Below, piece by piece: positions 1 to 11,403 of a DNA stretch of 64,000 nt. Source of the stretch: Arachis hypogaea (lineage: Eukaryota; Streptophyta; Magnoliopsida; Fabales; Fabaceae); the NCBI RefSeq assembly GCF_003086295.3, contig NC_092047.1, forward strand, positions 63,468,054 to 63,532,053. The letters are read 5' to 3'. Position 1 is the first letter of the stretch; the number at the start of each line of letters is the position of its first letter. A program made the translations under genes and the position numbers. The notes below the pieces were generated by a model that was not told the origin of the DNA, searched no databases, and was given only the letters and a program-made list of their open reading frames with translations.

Positions 1-488
1 GCTGTTCCTGGAGTTAAACACCAGCTTTTGTGCCAGTTTGGGAGTTTAACTCCAATTCTGGTGCCAGTTTGGGCGTTTTACGCCAGAAATTTTAGGCTGA
101 CTTTGAACGCCGGTTTGGGCCATCAAATCTCAGGAAAAGTATGAACTATTATATATTGCCTGAAAGCCCAGGATGTCTACTTTCCAACGCAATTGAGAGC
201 ACGTCAAATGGGCTTCTGTAGCTCCAGAAAATCCACTTCGAGTGTAAGGAGGTCAGAATCCAACAACATCTGTAGTTCTTTTTCAGCCTCTGAATCAGAT
301 TTTTGCTCAGGTCCCTCAATTTCAGCCAGAAAATACCTGAAATCACAGAAAAACACACAAACTCATAGTAAAGTCCAGAAATGTGATTTTTATTTAAAAA
401 CTAATAAAAATATAATAAAAAGTAACTAAAACATACTAAAAACTACCTAAAAACAGTGCCAAAAAGCGTATAAATTATCCGCTCATCA
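1..488 (-). mobile_element. Partial LTR, FIDEL-like gypsy family, minus orientation
   Basis: The sequence ends in ...CCGCTCATCA, the reverse complement of the TGATGAGCGG start seen in the LTRs at 26681, 43272 (minus) and 53669 (minus). It also shares with the element 4 LTRs the block on pausing-like text around 130-300 (GGATGTCTACTTTCCAACGC and the gag-like 'cagaatccaacaacatctg' stretch). The other end lies outside the window, so it may be a solo LTR or one end of a full element. The first 115 bases carry the family's GGCGTT/AACGCC-type short palindromes. The following CCTAC at 489-493 is a candidate TSD half that cannot be tested here. Confidence 0.85.
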
Positions 489-1297
489 CCTACGCGTTTA
501 GTTATCGTGTGTGAACGCTTCACGTTTCGTAATTCCGTTTTACGTGACTTTAATCTTTATTCCTTTATCAGGCTTCTAGTTATATAAATCCTTGAATATA
601 TATTATATATTATAAGTTTTAGAACTGTCGTGGCATTTTGTGATCCTTTGCTTTACGGCTAGAGGTAAGGTTTAGGGTAATGGGGTGTTACATTATAGGA
701 GTTTCAATTTTTATTAACATAAATTTCCATTCATGTATGAGCAAATTTCAGTTAATTAAAGTTTTAGGAGGATTAATATCTGACTGGTGTTGGTCTTTAT
801 TGAATAGTCACTTTCTATGTTTGATATTAGCTTTCTGAAATTCTTTATTGAATAGTCACTTTTTTGTTTATTGAATACTCACTTTATTCTATTATGTCAA
901 AGAGTTAGGTGTTTTCTGGAACTGAATAATGATAGAAACATTTTTTTTAAAATTAGCTCTCTGCTATATTGATATATGCACTTTTTCAGTTCATACAGTG
1001 TATTAGTTTCAGTTCATTGAGTTTTTCGGGTTCTTAATGTTTTGATAAATACCCTGATTTCATTCACTATGAACCTGGAACAAAATAGCAGCCAGATAAT
1101 TCCAACAGGTATATACATTAACATCTCAGACCGACAGGACAAGGACTAATCCATCTTGAATTAAATATATACATTAATATTAGAGATATACATTAATATT
1201 AACATTAGATATATACATTAACATTTACATTAATATTCACATATATATGTTAAAAGAAGCAATGTTTGTTTTTTTAAACAAGTTAAACAAAATATTC
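489..1297. other. Unassigned AT-rich stretch
   Basis: No coding signal is seen. There are three near-copies of TATTGAATAGTCACTT between 795 and 885, and an imperfect tandem of the form ATATATACATTAATATT at about 1155-1250. It lies just 3' of the Ulp1 pseudogene on the minus strand, so it is probably the flank or 3' end of the transposon that carried that gene. No terminal inverted repeat was recognised. Confidence 0.4.
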
Positions 1298-1892
1298 TTA
1301 ATTACAACCAGTCAAACAAAGTATATCCTGTTTACTGTCTAAATCCCTAGATGTGAATTTACAAAAAGGGTTGGAGAGGGCAGCAGATGGCTTCGGGAGT
1401 CTTATTGCTTCTGATGCCCGAATCACTTGGTCTCTGATTTTATTGATTTTGTGCAACATAATATTTGGACCATATTCGCGCCTGAAGGCATCAATCTCTT
1501 TCTACATTTTAATTGAAAGGAATTAGTTACATAAGAAATGAAGCTAAATGAAATAAGAAATGAAAGAATTTCATTAATTTAGAAACTACTTACTTGTGTC
1601 CAAGCTTTATATTAATACCTCTTCCCGCTTTTGATCTTTCGAGGATCAATTGTTTCAAGCTATTTCATGACGTATATGGCACAATCATAGCTAAGCAAGA
1701 ATTAAGTAAAATGCGATTAATAGTATACAAAATAAAACACATTAAAATAGCACTATAGAAAAGAAAGATTTTTACCTTGTACATTGACCATTCAGCATGA
1801 TATACTCTGCTTCTCCCTCTCCGTCCTCCACTAAGGGTTTCGCCCTAGTGTAAACCCTCATCTGGAAGACTATTAATCCCTGAAAGGGATAC

Positions 1893-2235
1893 AAAACGTG
1901 AATAAAAATTAGCAACTACAATGAACCGAACTCTGTTCATGTTTTGAATAAAACGTGATAAACAATCAATCAGCAAGAGAAACATTTTGTGCATGCAAAA
2001 GAACCCAAGTGAACACATAAAAATGAGGTGAATCAAAATCAGCAACTCCACTGAACCAACCACCAATCATGATTTGAATAAAACAAGATAAACATTCAAT
2101 CAACGAGGGAAATATTTCTGCATGCAAAAGAACTCAACTGAACACTTAAGGATGAACTAAATGTAAATCACCAACTCTAATGAACCAAATTCTACTCATA
2201 TTTGAATAATTTACAACAAAATATGTATGATTTAA
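1893..2235 (-). repeat. Intronic ~129-bp tandem repeat, array A
   Basis: About two and a half units lie in the intron between the LNGQ exon and the GGHWWL exon. Landmarks such as GAATAAAACGTGATAAAC and GCATGCAAAAGAAC recur about 129 bases apart (near 1990 and 2119). The same unit occurs in four other introns or intergenic stretches of this pseudogene. Confidence 0.8.
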
Positions 2236-2639
2236 ATAACTTACAAAAAATTTGTGGATTTTAATTCTCAAGTCAAGTATTTCTTCTTTCTTCTTGTTCA
2301 CAGGGTCAAGAATATAGAATGCCTTTTTCTGGACATCAGTAATTCACAACCACCAGTGTCCTCCATTGCAAATCGGTACAAACAGCTGAAATTTGGGAAA
2401 ATCATAGAATATTTTAGTCGAAATGATAGCAAATGAGAGAATTATCAAAGAATTTTTAGAAATCACAACTTACAAATGGATGCGATGCGAGTTTTCTTTT
2501 GTCAAGAAAATGGTGGTGGTGGGCATATTGATCGATATCAAACTGGTAGGCCTTGTTGGTCTTTGGATCAATGTATTTCTTGCCATTATTTCCCAACATA
2601 AACATCTGCAAAATGAACCTCAGTTAAATCACAAATGAA

Positions 2640-3010
2640 TCAAATTATATATCACAAATAAACCAAGCAAGTGAATCTAAATGGCCAACACCATTGAACC
2701 AAACATAATTCATGTGCTGAATAAAACGTGATAAATATTCAATCATCAAGAAAAATTTTTCTGAATTCAAAAGAACTCGACATAACACATCAAAATCAGG
2801 TGAATCAAAATGACCATTTCCACTGAACCAAGCACCATTCATGTGCAAAATAAAACGTGATAAATATGCAATCATAAAGAAAAATATTTTTTTGCATGCA
2901 AAAAGACTCAACTAAACATTTGACAATCAAATGAATCAACATGAACAACTCCACTGAATAGAACGCCATTCATGTTTTGAATAAAACGCGATAAATATCA
3001 ATCAGTAGGG
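2640..3010 (-). repeat. Intronic ~129-bp tandem repeat, array B
   Basis: Roughly three units lie between the exons 2474-2605 and 3201-3606. The CATTCATG...GAATAAAACG...GATAAATAT core recurs at about 2705, 2838 and 2968, which is a spacing near 130. Sequence identity to array A is high enough to read by eye, with substitutions spread along the unit. Confidence 0.8.
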
Positions 3011-3701
3011 AATAAAAAATTTGGTTTACTACAATATCCAGTAGCACACAGTATATTTGTTCTTGAAACTGGTGACCTTTTATTTAGTTGAGAATCATGC
3101 TATGTGCAGTGACCACCTACAGAAAGAAAATTTATGAAATATACGGTATAAGAGTCTTTAGAAAAATCATTAATGTTAACGCAATAGGTAAAGAATTTAC
3201 CGTGCTTTCCACATGTTGTTCGGGCACTAGAGACATGAAATGATGTCTAAGCCCCTAGAAATTTGCTTCATGCTTCAAGACGAATATGGTATCATATTCG
3301 TTGGTACTATCTTTGGTTTGTTTTAGATGTGTCATCCAATGATAACACTTCTCCATCAACTCCTCTGTGATTTCTTTCTCTTTCTTCGGAGTTTTGTACC
3401 TTTCAGCGGCTGTGTGGCTCGGCTCGGCACTTGTTATGTCAGCAAATTTCAATGATGCCGCCACCCCAGCATCTACCATGGTGTCCGCCAATATTTTGAG
3501 TTGACTCACTGTCAGTTGAGAGGGGGCACCTGGTTGAGATGCTGGAGGACTTAACCCAAGGCTGAATGAAGGTGCATCATCTTCCCATTGCCTAGGACGA
3601 GCAACACTGCAAGACGACAGAAGAAAGTTTCAAGCAATTAGGAAAAAATATCATACCATATAACACAAAAGCTAATAGAAATGATATTAATTAAAACTTA
3701 C

Positions 3702-5640
3702 ACATTCAACAGAGGTTCTGGCTCCACCTTCCTCAAAGAAGATTCCTCACTGGCCTGCTTTCTGGCTTTCGGAGGGCAGCTATAACAAATAGAAAATAAT
3801 CAATTTTTGGATTCTGATGAACCAAAATTATCCAAATCCAACAAGCAGTAATACTTACCCATCAATGTGTGATTGATAAACCCATATTTCATGAGTTCTT
3901 TTGTACTTAATTAGAGTGATTTATTCAACTCTTCACCTACTTATTCACATTAATTGCATTATTTTACTTTCCCTTCCTTATTATGTCATGTGGTGAAAAA
4001 CATGTTTCCTAAGCGTTAAAAATTAATTATTTTAATTACCTTTATTTCCATTCGATGCTGTGATTAGTGTGTTGAGTAGTTTCAGATTTTCTAAAGGCAG
4101 AATGACTTAAAGGATGAAAAAGGAAACATACTAAAATGGAAGGAGAAAGCAAAATGGAGCTTTAAAGAAACCGGTATCCACGCGATCGCATGGATGACGC
4201 GATCGCGTGCCAAGCACAAATCAGCAGCGACGCGGCCGCATGACTGACACGACCGCGCGCCTTAAGCAGAATACACATGACGCGGTCGCATGACTGACGC
4301 GACCGCGTGGCAAGGAAAAGCTCCAAATGACGCGACCGCGTGACCCACGCGGACGCGTGACAGAGGCCACGCACCAGAAATTACAGAATACGCCCCCAGC
4401 AAATTCTGAAGCCCTTTTTGGCCCAGATCCAAGTACAGACAGCATAGACCAGAGGTTATAAAGTGTGGGAATGCACCCATTCAAAGAGAGCTCGCATATT
4501 TTCACCTTTCAATGATTTAGATTTAGTTGAGAGGGAGATCTTCTCTCTCTCTCTTTTAGGATTTAGGATTTCTTCCTGTTTTGGGAGTAACTCTGGATCC
4601 AGGTTTAATGTTCTTTTAGTTTTACTTTTATTTATTTATTCCAACATTTGAATTGATTATTATAATTTACAAATTATTCCATGTTACAGATTTCTAATTG
4701 AATTAATAATAATTTGAGGTATTTTCAGTTTACGATTATTCTCTTTGATTTAAGTTGCCATTGCTTTCCATCTAAGGACACTTTTATTATTTCAGCAATT
4801 TACTTTTTCCCCTTTTGGTTTTGGTTAAGAATTCAATAACTCAACAGTTATTAAACTCAACATAATTGATAATCGTTACCTTGCTAATTGAGTTGAACTT
4901 AAATAATCCCAACCTTTTCTTAGGAAATAATTAGGATTCAAAGGTCAATTTAATTAGTCCCTTGACTTTCTTTTGCTCTGGTAAAGGTTGACCAAGTGGA
5001 ATTAAGATACAACTTTCATTATTGTTGAGAAGGATAACTAAGTTGGACTTCTAATTTCCCTTATCTTGCCAAAAGTTGTTTTACAGTTATTATTTATTTT
5101 TACTTGCCATTTAATTCACTCGTCATTTAAATTACTTGCTTCTCAGCTTCTAAACCCCATTACAACCTTTATAACCAACAATAAGAACACACTTCCTCAC
5201 AGTTCCTTGAGAAGACGACCCAAGGTTTGAATACTCGGTTATCAATTTCAAAGGGGTTTGTTACTTGTGACACCCAAACGTTTGTACGAAGGGATTTCTG
5301 TCGGTTTAGAGACTATATCTACAACGCGACTGTTTCTATGAATTTCTTTACTGGCCAAAATCCCGACGTCAGTGATTCTTCTTCCGATTGCCCTGCCGCC
5401 AGAGGTTCTTGGTACAGTTGCTATTGCGGTTCTCGAGGGTTGCTGCATTAAACAAAAAAGAGTTCAATAATGACTCCAAATTATTATCCTACACCATTAA
5501 ATCTAATAAAAAGAATTTTATCTGCAACTTACTCATTAACAGAAGCTTCTTGTGTTTGAAATTCGGAAGGGTCATAGGTAAAGTCATCTTTTATTAGCTC
5601 TTCCTTAGGAGAACTCGGAAGAGACACCGCAATAGGAGCT
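3702..5640 (-). pseudogene. Middle exons of the Ulp1-family pseudogene, one split by a solo LTR
   Basis: Minus-strand exons with plausible splice borders are 5640-5533 (acidic, SLPSSPKEELIKDD...), 5442-3859 and 3779-3702 (basic/acidic, PPKARKQASEESSLRK). The middle one is interrupted by the solo LTR at 3874-5371. Removing the LTR and one copy of GTGAT restores a short open exon ending GRRI-IDG before a GTAAGT donor. These segments form the low-complexity charged linker that sits between the N-terminal domain and the Ulp1 domain in related legume transposon proteins. Intron phases were not all tested, so exon chaining is tentative. Confidence 0.6.
3874..5371 (+). mobile_element. Solo LTR (1498 bp), TGATAAAC family, TSD GTGAT
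   Basis: It begins TGATAAACCC and ends CGACGTCA. It is flanked by direct repeats GTGAT at 3869-3873 and 5372-5376, the 5-bp duplication expected for an LTR retrotransposon. No primer site follows, so it is a solo LTR left by recombination between two LTRs. It is related to the element 5 LTR at 57119-58596: both share the start, the 'cacttgactttc' and 'gttacttgtgac' blocks and the end. Positions 4170-4370 carry a dense set of GCGATCGC/ACGCG palindromes. It is inserted in an exon of the Ulp1 pseudogene. Confidence 0.93.
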
Positions 5641-5699
5641 CTAAGGAATGTAAACATGGAAGAAGTTAGTGTTGAATAATTAGAATAGATTCTGAGAAA

Positions 5700-5870
5700 C
5701 CAAAATCTGCACATTGAAAAACTCAAGATTGTTACGTGTTCAGTAGAGTTCTTTTGCATGCAGAAATGTTTTTCTAGCTATTTGAATGATTAGCACATTT
5801 TATTCTGAACATCAATGGAGTTCAGTTCAGTGGAGTTAGTTATTTTTATTCACTTGATTAAAAAAACATA
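5700..5870 (+). repeat. Inverted single copy of the ~129-bp intronic repeat
   Basis: Here the unit appears as its reverse complement: TTTTGCATGCAGAAATG, then ATTTTATTCTGAACATC, then CAGTGGAGTTAGT and ATTCACTTGATT. All other copies in this gene have the opposite orientation. It lies just upstream (minus sense) of the exon 5533-5640. Confidence 0.75.
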
Positions 5871-7309
5871 CCAAATTAAAATCATCAACCAAGATTAAAA
5901 GCAGAGGATTAAAAACACATCAAATTCATTTTTGGAATCCAATGAACCACACTTAAACCCAAAATAAACCAAATTTACCTGGAATTTTGCCAGTGCATTT
6001 ACAGACGGTGTGGAGCTTATCTAACTTTATAAAGCCTTGCTTTCCAAATTTACAATCAGCAGTCTAAGTAAGAAAATCAATATTATTTAGTAAATCCAGT
6101 TACAAGAGGTTTTAGCAAAGTTAGCAAACAAAGAGAAAGAACTCGATATAAGGAGTCGAATCTTATGTCTCAGAGAAATCATTTTGGGCCTCTGTGGAGT
6201 CAAAGTCATCCGGAGCAACATTTGTATTTCTAGCTCCATCATTTTTTCTCTTTGATCTCTTTTCTTTTAACAGCTATAACACCTGTCTTCTTCTGTCGGC
6301 AGCGCTGTCTTTTACTTGTTTACTTCAAAAAAAATCATAAAATAAGTACCAAGGAACCTAAAATGAAAGCATCAATAACCGAAGATATGATTCCAGAAAC
6401 TTACTCCTTTTCAGATTTAGTTTTGCTCTTTGAACCTGTCAGAACAATGTTGCTAGAAAAAGGTTTGTTTTTTGGCCACCCTCTCAGGTTGTTTTCTTTT
6501 CACTGTAGGTGTTTTCTCGATTTCTTTTTCTCTATAACACACACAAATACATCGAATTTATATTGGAGACAAATATTACTGCTGTAATTTGCTTAACAAG
6601 CACACACAAACAATTTTCAGCAAATAGAAGCAAAATCAAAACCAGATGAACATTATACAATCACAGCAATAAACCGAAAACAATCAATTTTCAAAATTAC
6701 TGATTTTTAGATTCAGTAGTGCTCTCGGAATCTGTTGGCACAAGCTTCTTTTTTTTTGCTTTGTTTTTCAACCACCTTCCGTGGTTGTTTTCTTTTTTTT
6801 TTTTGTTGCTCTTTTTTCAATTTCTTCTTCTTCTCTGCGATACATATGAACCGGCGCATAAGAAAAATTTTAAACAAATATCAAGGAACATAAGACAGAG
6901 ATAGTAATGAACCAAAAATAAGCATTTCCGAAACTTACTGGTTTTCGGATTTAGTTGGCTTTCCGAATCCATCGAACTGCTCTAGTTTTGAGATTCACTT
7001 GATGTTTCCGAATCTGTCGGAACAATTTTTTGTTTTTTCACCAGCCTCTGTTGTCTTGTTCTTTTGGCCGGTGGTGTTTTGTCGGTTTTGAATTCGGAAA
7101 AAGTGTCTTCTTCCGATTAAGAATCCACAACATTAACTTTCTTTTCTTTTTTCTTCCCTTTTCCTTTCTCTTTCCCCTTCAGAAAAGTTGTTTTCTTCTC
7201 CACCTTCTTTCTTTTTGTTTTTTCCTCCTTTATTCGCTTTTTATACAGAAGTCTTAACACGCAAACTTATTTAGTTAGCAGAGTAGTTTAGAAGCATCTG
7301 AAATGAGCA
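5871..7309 (-). pseudogene. Lysine/serine-rich linker region of the Ulp1-family pseudogene
   Basis: The minus strand holds runs that would encode Lys-rich and Ser-rich segments (7130-7250, 6720-6830, 6240-6300, 6380-6540) separated by AT-rich, intron-like sequence. A further short open exon is possible at about 5980-6065 (ADCKFGKQGF...CKCTGKIPG). Repeated 'GATTC(A/C)G...TCGGAAT' text shows that the linker expanded by local duplication. I cannot chain these exons reliably. Frameshifts are likely. Confidence 0.45.
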
Positions 7310-7620
7310 AATACAATAACAATGAGGTGAATCAAAATGAGCAAATACACTGAATCGAACACCATTCATGTATTGAATAATACATGATAAATATTCAATT
7401 ATCAAGAAAAATATTTCTGCATGCACAAGAACTCAACTAAACACACTAACAATCCGGTGAATCAAAATGACAAACTTCACTGAACCGAACAACATTCATG
7501 TGCTAAATAAAACGTGATAAATATTTAATCATCAAGAAAAATATTTCTGTATGTACAAGGATTCAAATAAACACACTAACAATCAAGTGAATTAAAACTA
7601 AAAACTCCACTTAACAAAAA
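7310..7620 (-). repeat. ~129-bp tandem repeat, array C
   Basis: Just over two units are present. GAATAATACATGATAAATATTC near 7375 and AAATAAAACGTGATAAATATTT near 7505 mark a spacing of about 129. The unit matches arrays A, B and D. Confidence 0.8.
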
Positions 7621-7747
7621 GAAAAAAAGAACACATTTCATTCCAAGCCCAAGTTATGCGAAATAAATGGAATCAGAATAAGTCGATCTACTAAATGAAG
7701 CAACTCAGTCCACTAAACCTAAAATGAAACTAGGAGAAATAAATTAA

Positions 7748-8200
7748 TTATAACCTAAAACATAAGCAGAAAGTGGAAAGTGTATTATCGCTGTGGTTTA
7801 TACCCAGCGCAGCTGCTATCTTATCAGGTGTTATATATATTTTCCCATGGAGAGTTTTCAGGCGTCCATGATAGTCATCATAGCAAGCAATCAATTCTCT
7901 CATGAGGCTGTGAGAGACGATCCGGGACATGTGCCAGTGCACCGAATTTCATTTCTTCAACAATATCTTTCTTTTCTTGACTCATTTCCTTGAACACCTT
8001 CGCTATTGCCTTTGCCTGGCATCTGCAATCGTGAATTTTCTGTAAGGTTTCGAAATAGAATGTCACAATATATTTAAAATACAAAATAGATTTTATTCGA
8101 ATAAAAGCAGATAAATACATTTAATGTGTGCATATGATTACGTTATAGGCTTCTCCTTCTTTGTCACCATTGTCCTCTTCATTTTTACTGTAAGGACAAA
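7748..8200 (-). pseudogene. N-terminal domain exon of the Ulp1-family transposon protein, frameshifted
   Basis: Two overlapping minus-strand frames together give CRCQAKAIAKVFKEMSQEKK, then MKFGALAHVP, then LMRELIACYDDYHGRLKTL and KIYITPDKIAAALGINH. This is the helical domain ('...GFG.L.H.P...L..EL...YD...TL.GKI.ITP.KI..ALGI...') that precedes Ulp1 domains in legume transposon proteins and resembles the plant mobile domain. A frameshift lies between 7880 and 7940 (frames end/begin at LAHVP and HMSRIVSHSL). An acidic segment (KNEEDNGDKEGEA) at 8140-8190 may be an earlier exon. The product is non-functional. Confidence 0.65.
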
Positions 8201-8239
8201 AAAATTTGGTCAATACTTCACTCAATACACCAACAAGCA

Positions 8240-8624
8240 CAAGCATGCATATTTTAATCAAGTGAATGAAAATGTCCCAGCCCACTAAACCGAACTCCCT
8301 TGATGTACTGAATAAAACACGATAAATAATGAAACACCTAGAAAAGTATTTCTACATGCAAAAGAACCTAGCTGAACACACTAACATTCAAGTGAATCAA
8401 AATTAGCAACTCTACTGAACTGAACACAATTCATGTTTTGAATAAAATGTGATAAACATTCAATCAGCAAGAAAATTATTTCTGCATGCAAAAAGACCCA
8501 ACTGAACACACTAATAATCAAATGAATGAAAATGGCCAACTTTACTGAACTGAACACCATTCATGTTCTGAATAAAACGTGACAAACATTCAATCATTAA
8601 GAAAAACATTTATGCTTGCCAAAG
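8240..8624 (-). repeat. ~129-bp tandem repeat, array D
   Basis: About three units are present. ACATGCAAAAGAACC near 8352 and GCATGCAAAAAGACCC near 8482 are about 129 bases apart. The array is cut at 8625 by an inserted LTR. Confidence 0.8.
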
Positions 8625-9037
8625 TGGTGCGCGAAATTAGAACTCGCACAACTTCACTGACAAGTGCACCGGGTCGTCCAAGTAATACCTCAGGTAAGTG
8701 AGGGTCGATCACACGAGGATTGTCGGACCGAGCAAGCAATAGCTATCTTGTTGGACTTAGTCAGACAAAGAGTAAAAGAAAGTTGTGTTGATGTAAAGGC
8801 ATATATCAATAAAGAAAATAGTTAAGGTCTCGGAGATGATTATCTTTTCGATACTTCTTACTAACTATTTTAAACCCTAATTTCTTATTTAGTCTCCTCC
8901 AATCCTACTGAAATGCCACAGACAAGGTTAGTTATTTCGGATTAGAGGGTCAAGTTCAGAAAACTAGTTTAGTGCCACAAAAACCCCAATTACTCAAAGC
9001 TAACCAGATTCTATGTCACATATCCAAATTAGTTCAG
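8625..9037 (-). mobile_element. LTR fragment, minus orientation, cut by element 1
   Basis: It starts TGGTGCGCGAAATT right after the repeat array and carries the U5-like text ACAAGTGCACCGGGTCGTCC...GGTAATACCT-type sequence found at the ends of the other LTRs when reverse-complemented. It continues after element 1 at 26644-26680 (the TSD copy plus about 32 bases) and is then broken by element 3. Its far end is outside the window. CAAAG at 8620-8624 is its candidate TSD. Confidence 0.65.
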
Positions 9038-9042
9038 GTAAT

Positions 9043-11124
9043 TGATTACAGGGCATCTTAGGCTAGTTTCACTATCCTTTTTCCTTGTTTTTAATAGGTT
9101 TTATGCACTTTCTTGAGCTATAAGTAAGCCATTTGGGTAGAAATTCATGTATGCCTATATTCATTCAACCATGAGTAATTTGATGCAATTTCATGATGAT
9201 TTATGCTATGATTACTTGTATGCTAAGAATGATAAGAATTATCATGACTTTAGCAAGACTTTGATGCATTCATTGGTTGATGATAGGTGAAGGAAAGCAT
9301 GGAGGAAGGTTGAAGAAGGAGCATGGAAAGGATGAAGAGGAAGCAACAATGATGGCCAAGTTGGACCACCAACGTTTCCTCAAATGTTGGAAGAGAAACA
9401 GAGCACTTCTCTGTAAAATGCTGATGCTCACATTTGAGGTAGTGTTGGACATCCAACGTTACCCCTAACGTGGTGATAAAAACTTCAATTCTGGAGCTAA
9501 GTGAATTTTGAGTGGTGCGTACGCGTCTATGGCGCGTACGCATGAAAAAGCAAATTTTGATACTCGCGCGCAAGCGTATGTCACACGCACGCGTGGAATA
9601 GCAAAAATTAACCATCCACGCGTACGCGTGGGTCACGCGTACGCGCCAAAATCGAACGTTGGAGGTCCAACGTTGCCTCAAATGTTGCTTCCAACGTCCG
9701 CGATGCCACGCCTAGAAGTTGGAATTGAAAATTTTGAATCGACGCGTACGTGTCAGTGACGCATACGTGTGGATGGAACAAAAGGCAATGCACGCGTAAG
9801 CGTGAAGCACGCATATGCGCGGATGAAAAAAATACCAATGTGGGCGTAAGCGTGCAGTACGCGTACGCGTGAAAACGCCAACGTTGGAGGGAACATTGGA
9901 GGTCCAACGCTGAGGCCAATGTCCCTTGCTTTGTTTTAAAACTGCAAAATGAAAATCTTGCATCCACGCGCACGCGCACATTACGCGTACGCGTGGATGA
10001 GCATTTTTGGCACTTTTGCGTGGAAGCGCAAGGCACGCGTACGCGTGGGTTAGCTGACGTTGGCCCTCCAACGTTGAGTCAAGCGCCAATGATAGCAAGC
10101 TTTCTGGTTTTGTTGGTTTTGTTCCAAATGGCATTTGAGTCAACGTTGGCCCTCAAACGTTGACTCAAACGTGAAGCATCAGGATTCAAAATTCACACAG
10201 ATCTCTTCTCAACAACAAGGAAAATCAATTGGAGCCATTTTCAACCCAATTTCATCAAGGCCAAAAGCCCAATTCAAAGCTTGAAGATCAATGGAAGAAA
10301 GTGTATAACTAGCTTAGAATTTAAGTTAGAAGGACCCGTTTTTTCTTTTCAATTTTTCAGTTACTGGGCACTTTTGCCTCTTTTGTATTATTCATTCTCT
10401 GTTAGTAAATTTCAAGAATGTATCGTTCAATTCCAATTTCCATTTTTAGAGCTATGAACAACTAAACCCCTTTCATTGGGTTAGGGAGCTCTATGTAATT
10501 CGATGGATCAATATTAGTTTTCATTCATCTTCTTCTTTCTTTTCTCTTGATTTACTAGAAAGTTTCCGTTCTTCATCCAATTGGATAGTTATCTTGGAAA
10601 AGAAGCTATTCATAATTGGATCTCCTCGGAACCTTGGAAGAGGAATGAGGAGATCATGCTAGAATTGCTTTCTCACATTGGATTAGATTGGGGTTTGGAT
10701 GGATATAGTGACATGTAATCCTACCAACACTTTGATCTATGAATTTGTATGGTATAATCAGTGACCAAACTTCATCTCTTCCCATGAGCACTTAAATCAA
10801 AGAATTGGCAATTGTTCATGCTTAGAGAGATTGGTGAGCCAAGGAATTGGGATCCAATCACTTAAGCTTCTGTACTTTAATTCCCTGCAATTTAATTCTC
10901 TGTTCCTTTAATTTCCTGCCATTTAAGTTTTCCGCCAATTTTACTTTCTGTAAATCTCAATTAAATTTATGATTTTGCTCAACTAGAACAATTCACCAAT
11001 TATAATTGATCGATCTACCAATCCCTGTGGGATTCGACCTCACCCTTTTGTGAGTTTTTACTTGACAACAATCCGGTGCACTTGCCGGAAGAAAATTTGT
11101 TGAGAGGCAAATTCCCGCGCATCA
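9043..11124 (+). repeat. Element 1 left LTR (2082 bp)
   Basis: It runs from TGATTACAGGGC to ...CGCGCATCA and matches the right copy (17741-18368 plus 25099-26643) nearly base for base over most of its length. The 9500-10150 part is rich in ACGCGTACGCGT and CAACGTTG palindromes. The final 100 bases (GATTCGACCTCACC...CCGGTGCACTTGCCGG) form the conserved U5 end seen in several elements here. Confidence 0.92.
9510..10175. repeat. Array of ACGCGTACGCG and CAACGTTG palindromes in the LTR
   Basis: More than fifteen copies of ACGCGTACGCGT-like motifs and several AACGTTGGAGGTCCAACGTT-like inverted pairs are packed into about 650 bases. The copy in the right LTR is at 25120-25590 and 18200-18360. All cores are self-complementary and rich in CpG. 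The long arginine/threonine-rich open frames here on both strands are by-products of this repeat. Confidence 0.85.
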
Positions 11125-11130
11125 AGTTTA

Positions 11131-11148
11131 TGGTACCGTTGTCGGGGA
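11131..11148 (+). promoter_or_regulatory. Primer binding site, element 1
   Basis: TGGTACCGTTGTCGGGGA begins six bases after the LTR. It resembles TGGCGCCGTTGCCGGGGA, complementary to the 3' end of plant tRNA-Asp, with three differences (two at CpG-like sites, as expected from methyl-cytosine decay). Confidence 0.85.
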
Positions 11149-11403
11149 TTAGTTTTGTATTGACAATTACCAAATTGGAGGATAACTAGATTGAGCACTT
11201 TTCTTTTCTTTTGTTACTTAAATTCCAATTTTTTCTATTACATTTAATTTCTGCATATTTTAGTTGCTTTTCGTTAATTTTACCTTACTTTTTTACTTTC
11301 CAGCAAGCTAACCCACTAACTATTTGATAAATTGCTCTAACCAAGCTAACTATACTCTGTTTAGTAGACTCTGCACTTGCTGTTTCTTGTACTTGTTTAT
11401 TGT

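Larger units (their letters stand above)
1298..3606 (-). pseudogene. Ulp1-like cysteine protease (C48 type), C-terminal half, degenerate
   Basis: Reading the minus strand, exons with good GT/AG borders can be placed at 3606-3201, 2605-2474, 2385-2245, 1880-1776, 1690-1594 and 1501-1298. They give the order of a Ulp1/SENP-type peptidase as found in plant transposon-borne genes: a helical linker (VARPRQWEDDAPS...), HHFMSLVPEQHVEST, MLGNNGKKYIDPKT, the histidine motif PICNGGHWWL, FQMRVY, LNGQ and the nucleophile motif YDCAIYVMK, ending at TAA 1300-1298. Three in-frame stops are visible: TAG after EANF near 3254, TGA after GGHWWL near 2345, and TAG after AIYVMK near 1663. The last two replace an expected Trp. 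The active-site His and Cys codons survive, but no full product can be made. Introns hold ~129-bp repeats. Such genes travel in Mutator-like elements; that origin is inferred. Confidence 0.82.

Noticed and set aside
4162..4505. Minus-strand open frames up to 94 codons
   Set aside because: They lie wholly inside the solo LTR, over the palindrome array. No domain or start context.
9510..10060. CRISPR-like regular short repeats
   Set aside because: The palindromes are irregularly spaced, vary in sequence and lie in an LTR of a plant element; no cas genes and no prokaryotic context.
9250..10143. Overlapping open frames up to 143 codons on both strands
   Set aside because: They arise from ACGCG and AACGTT palindromes inside an LTR (Arg/Thr/His-rich in every frame) and repeat in the other LTR at 25047-25552 with frame changes.
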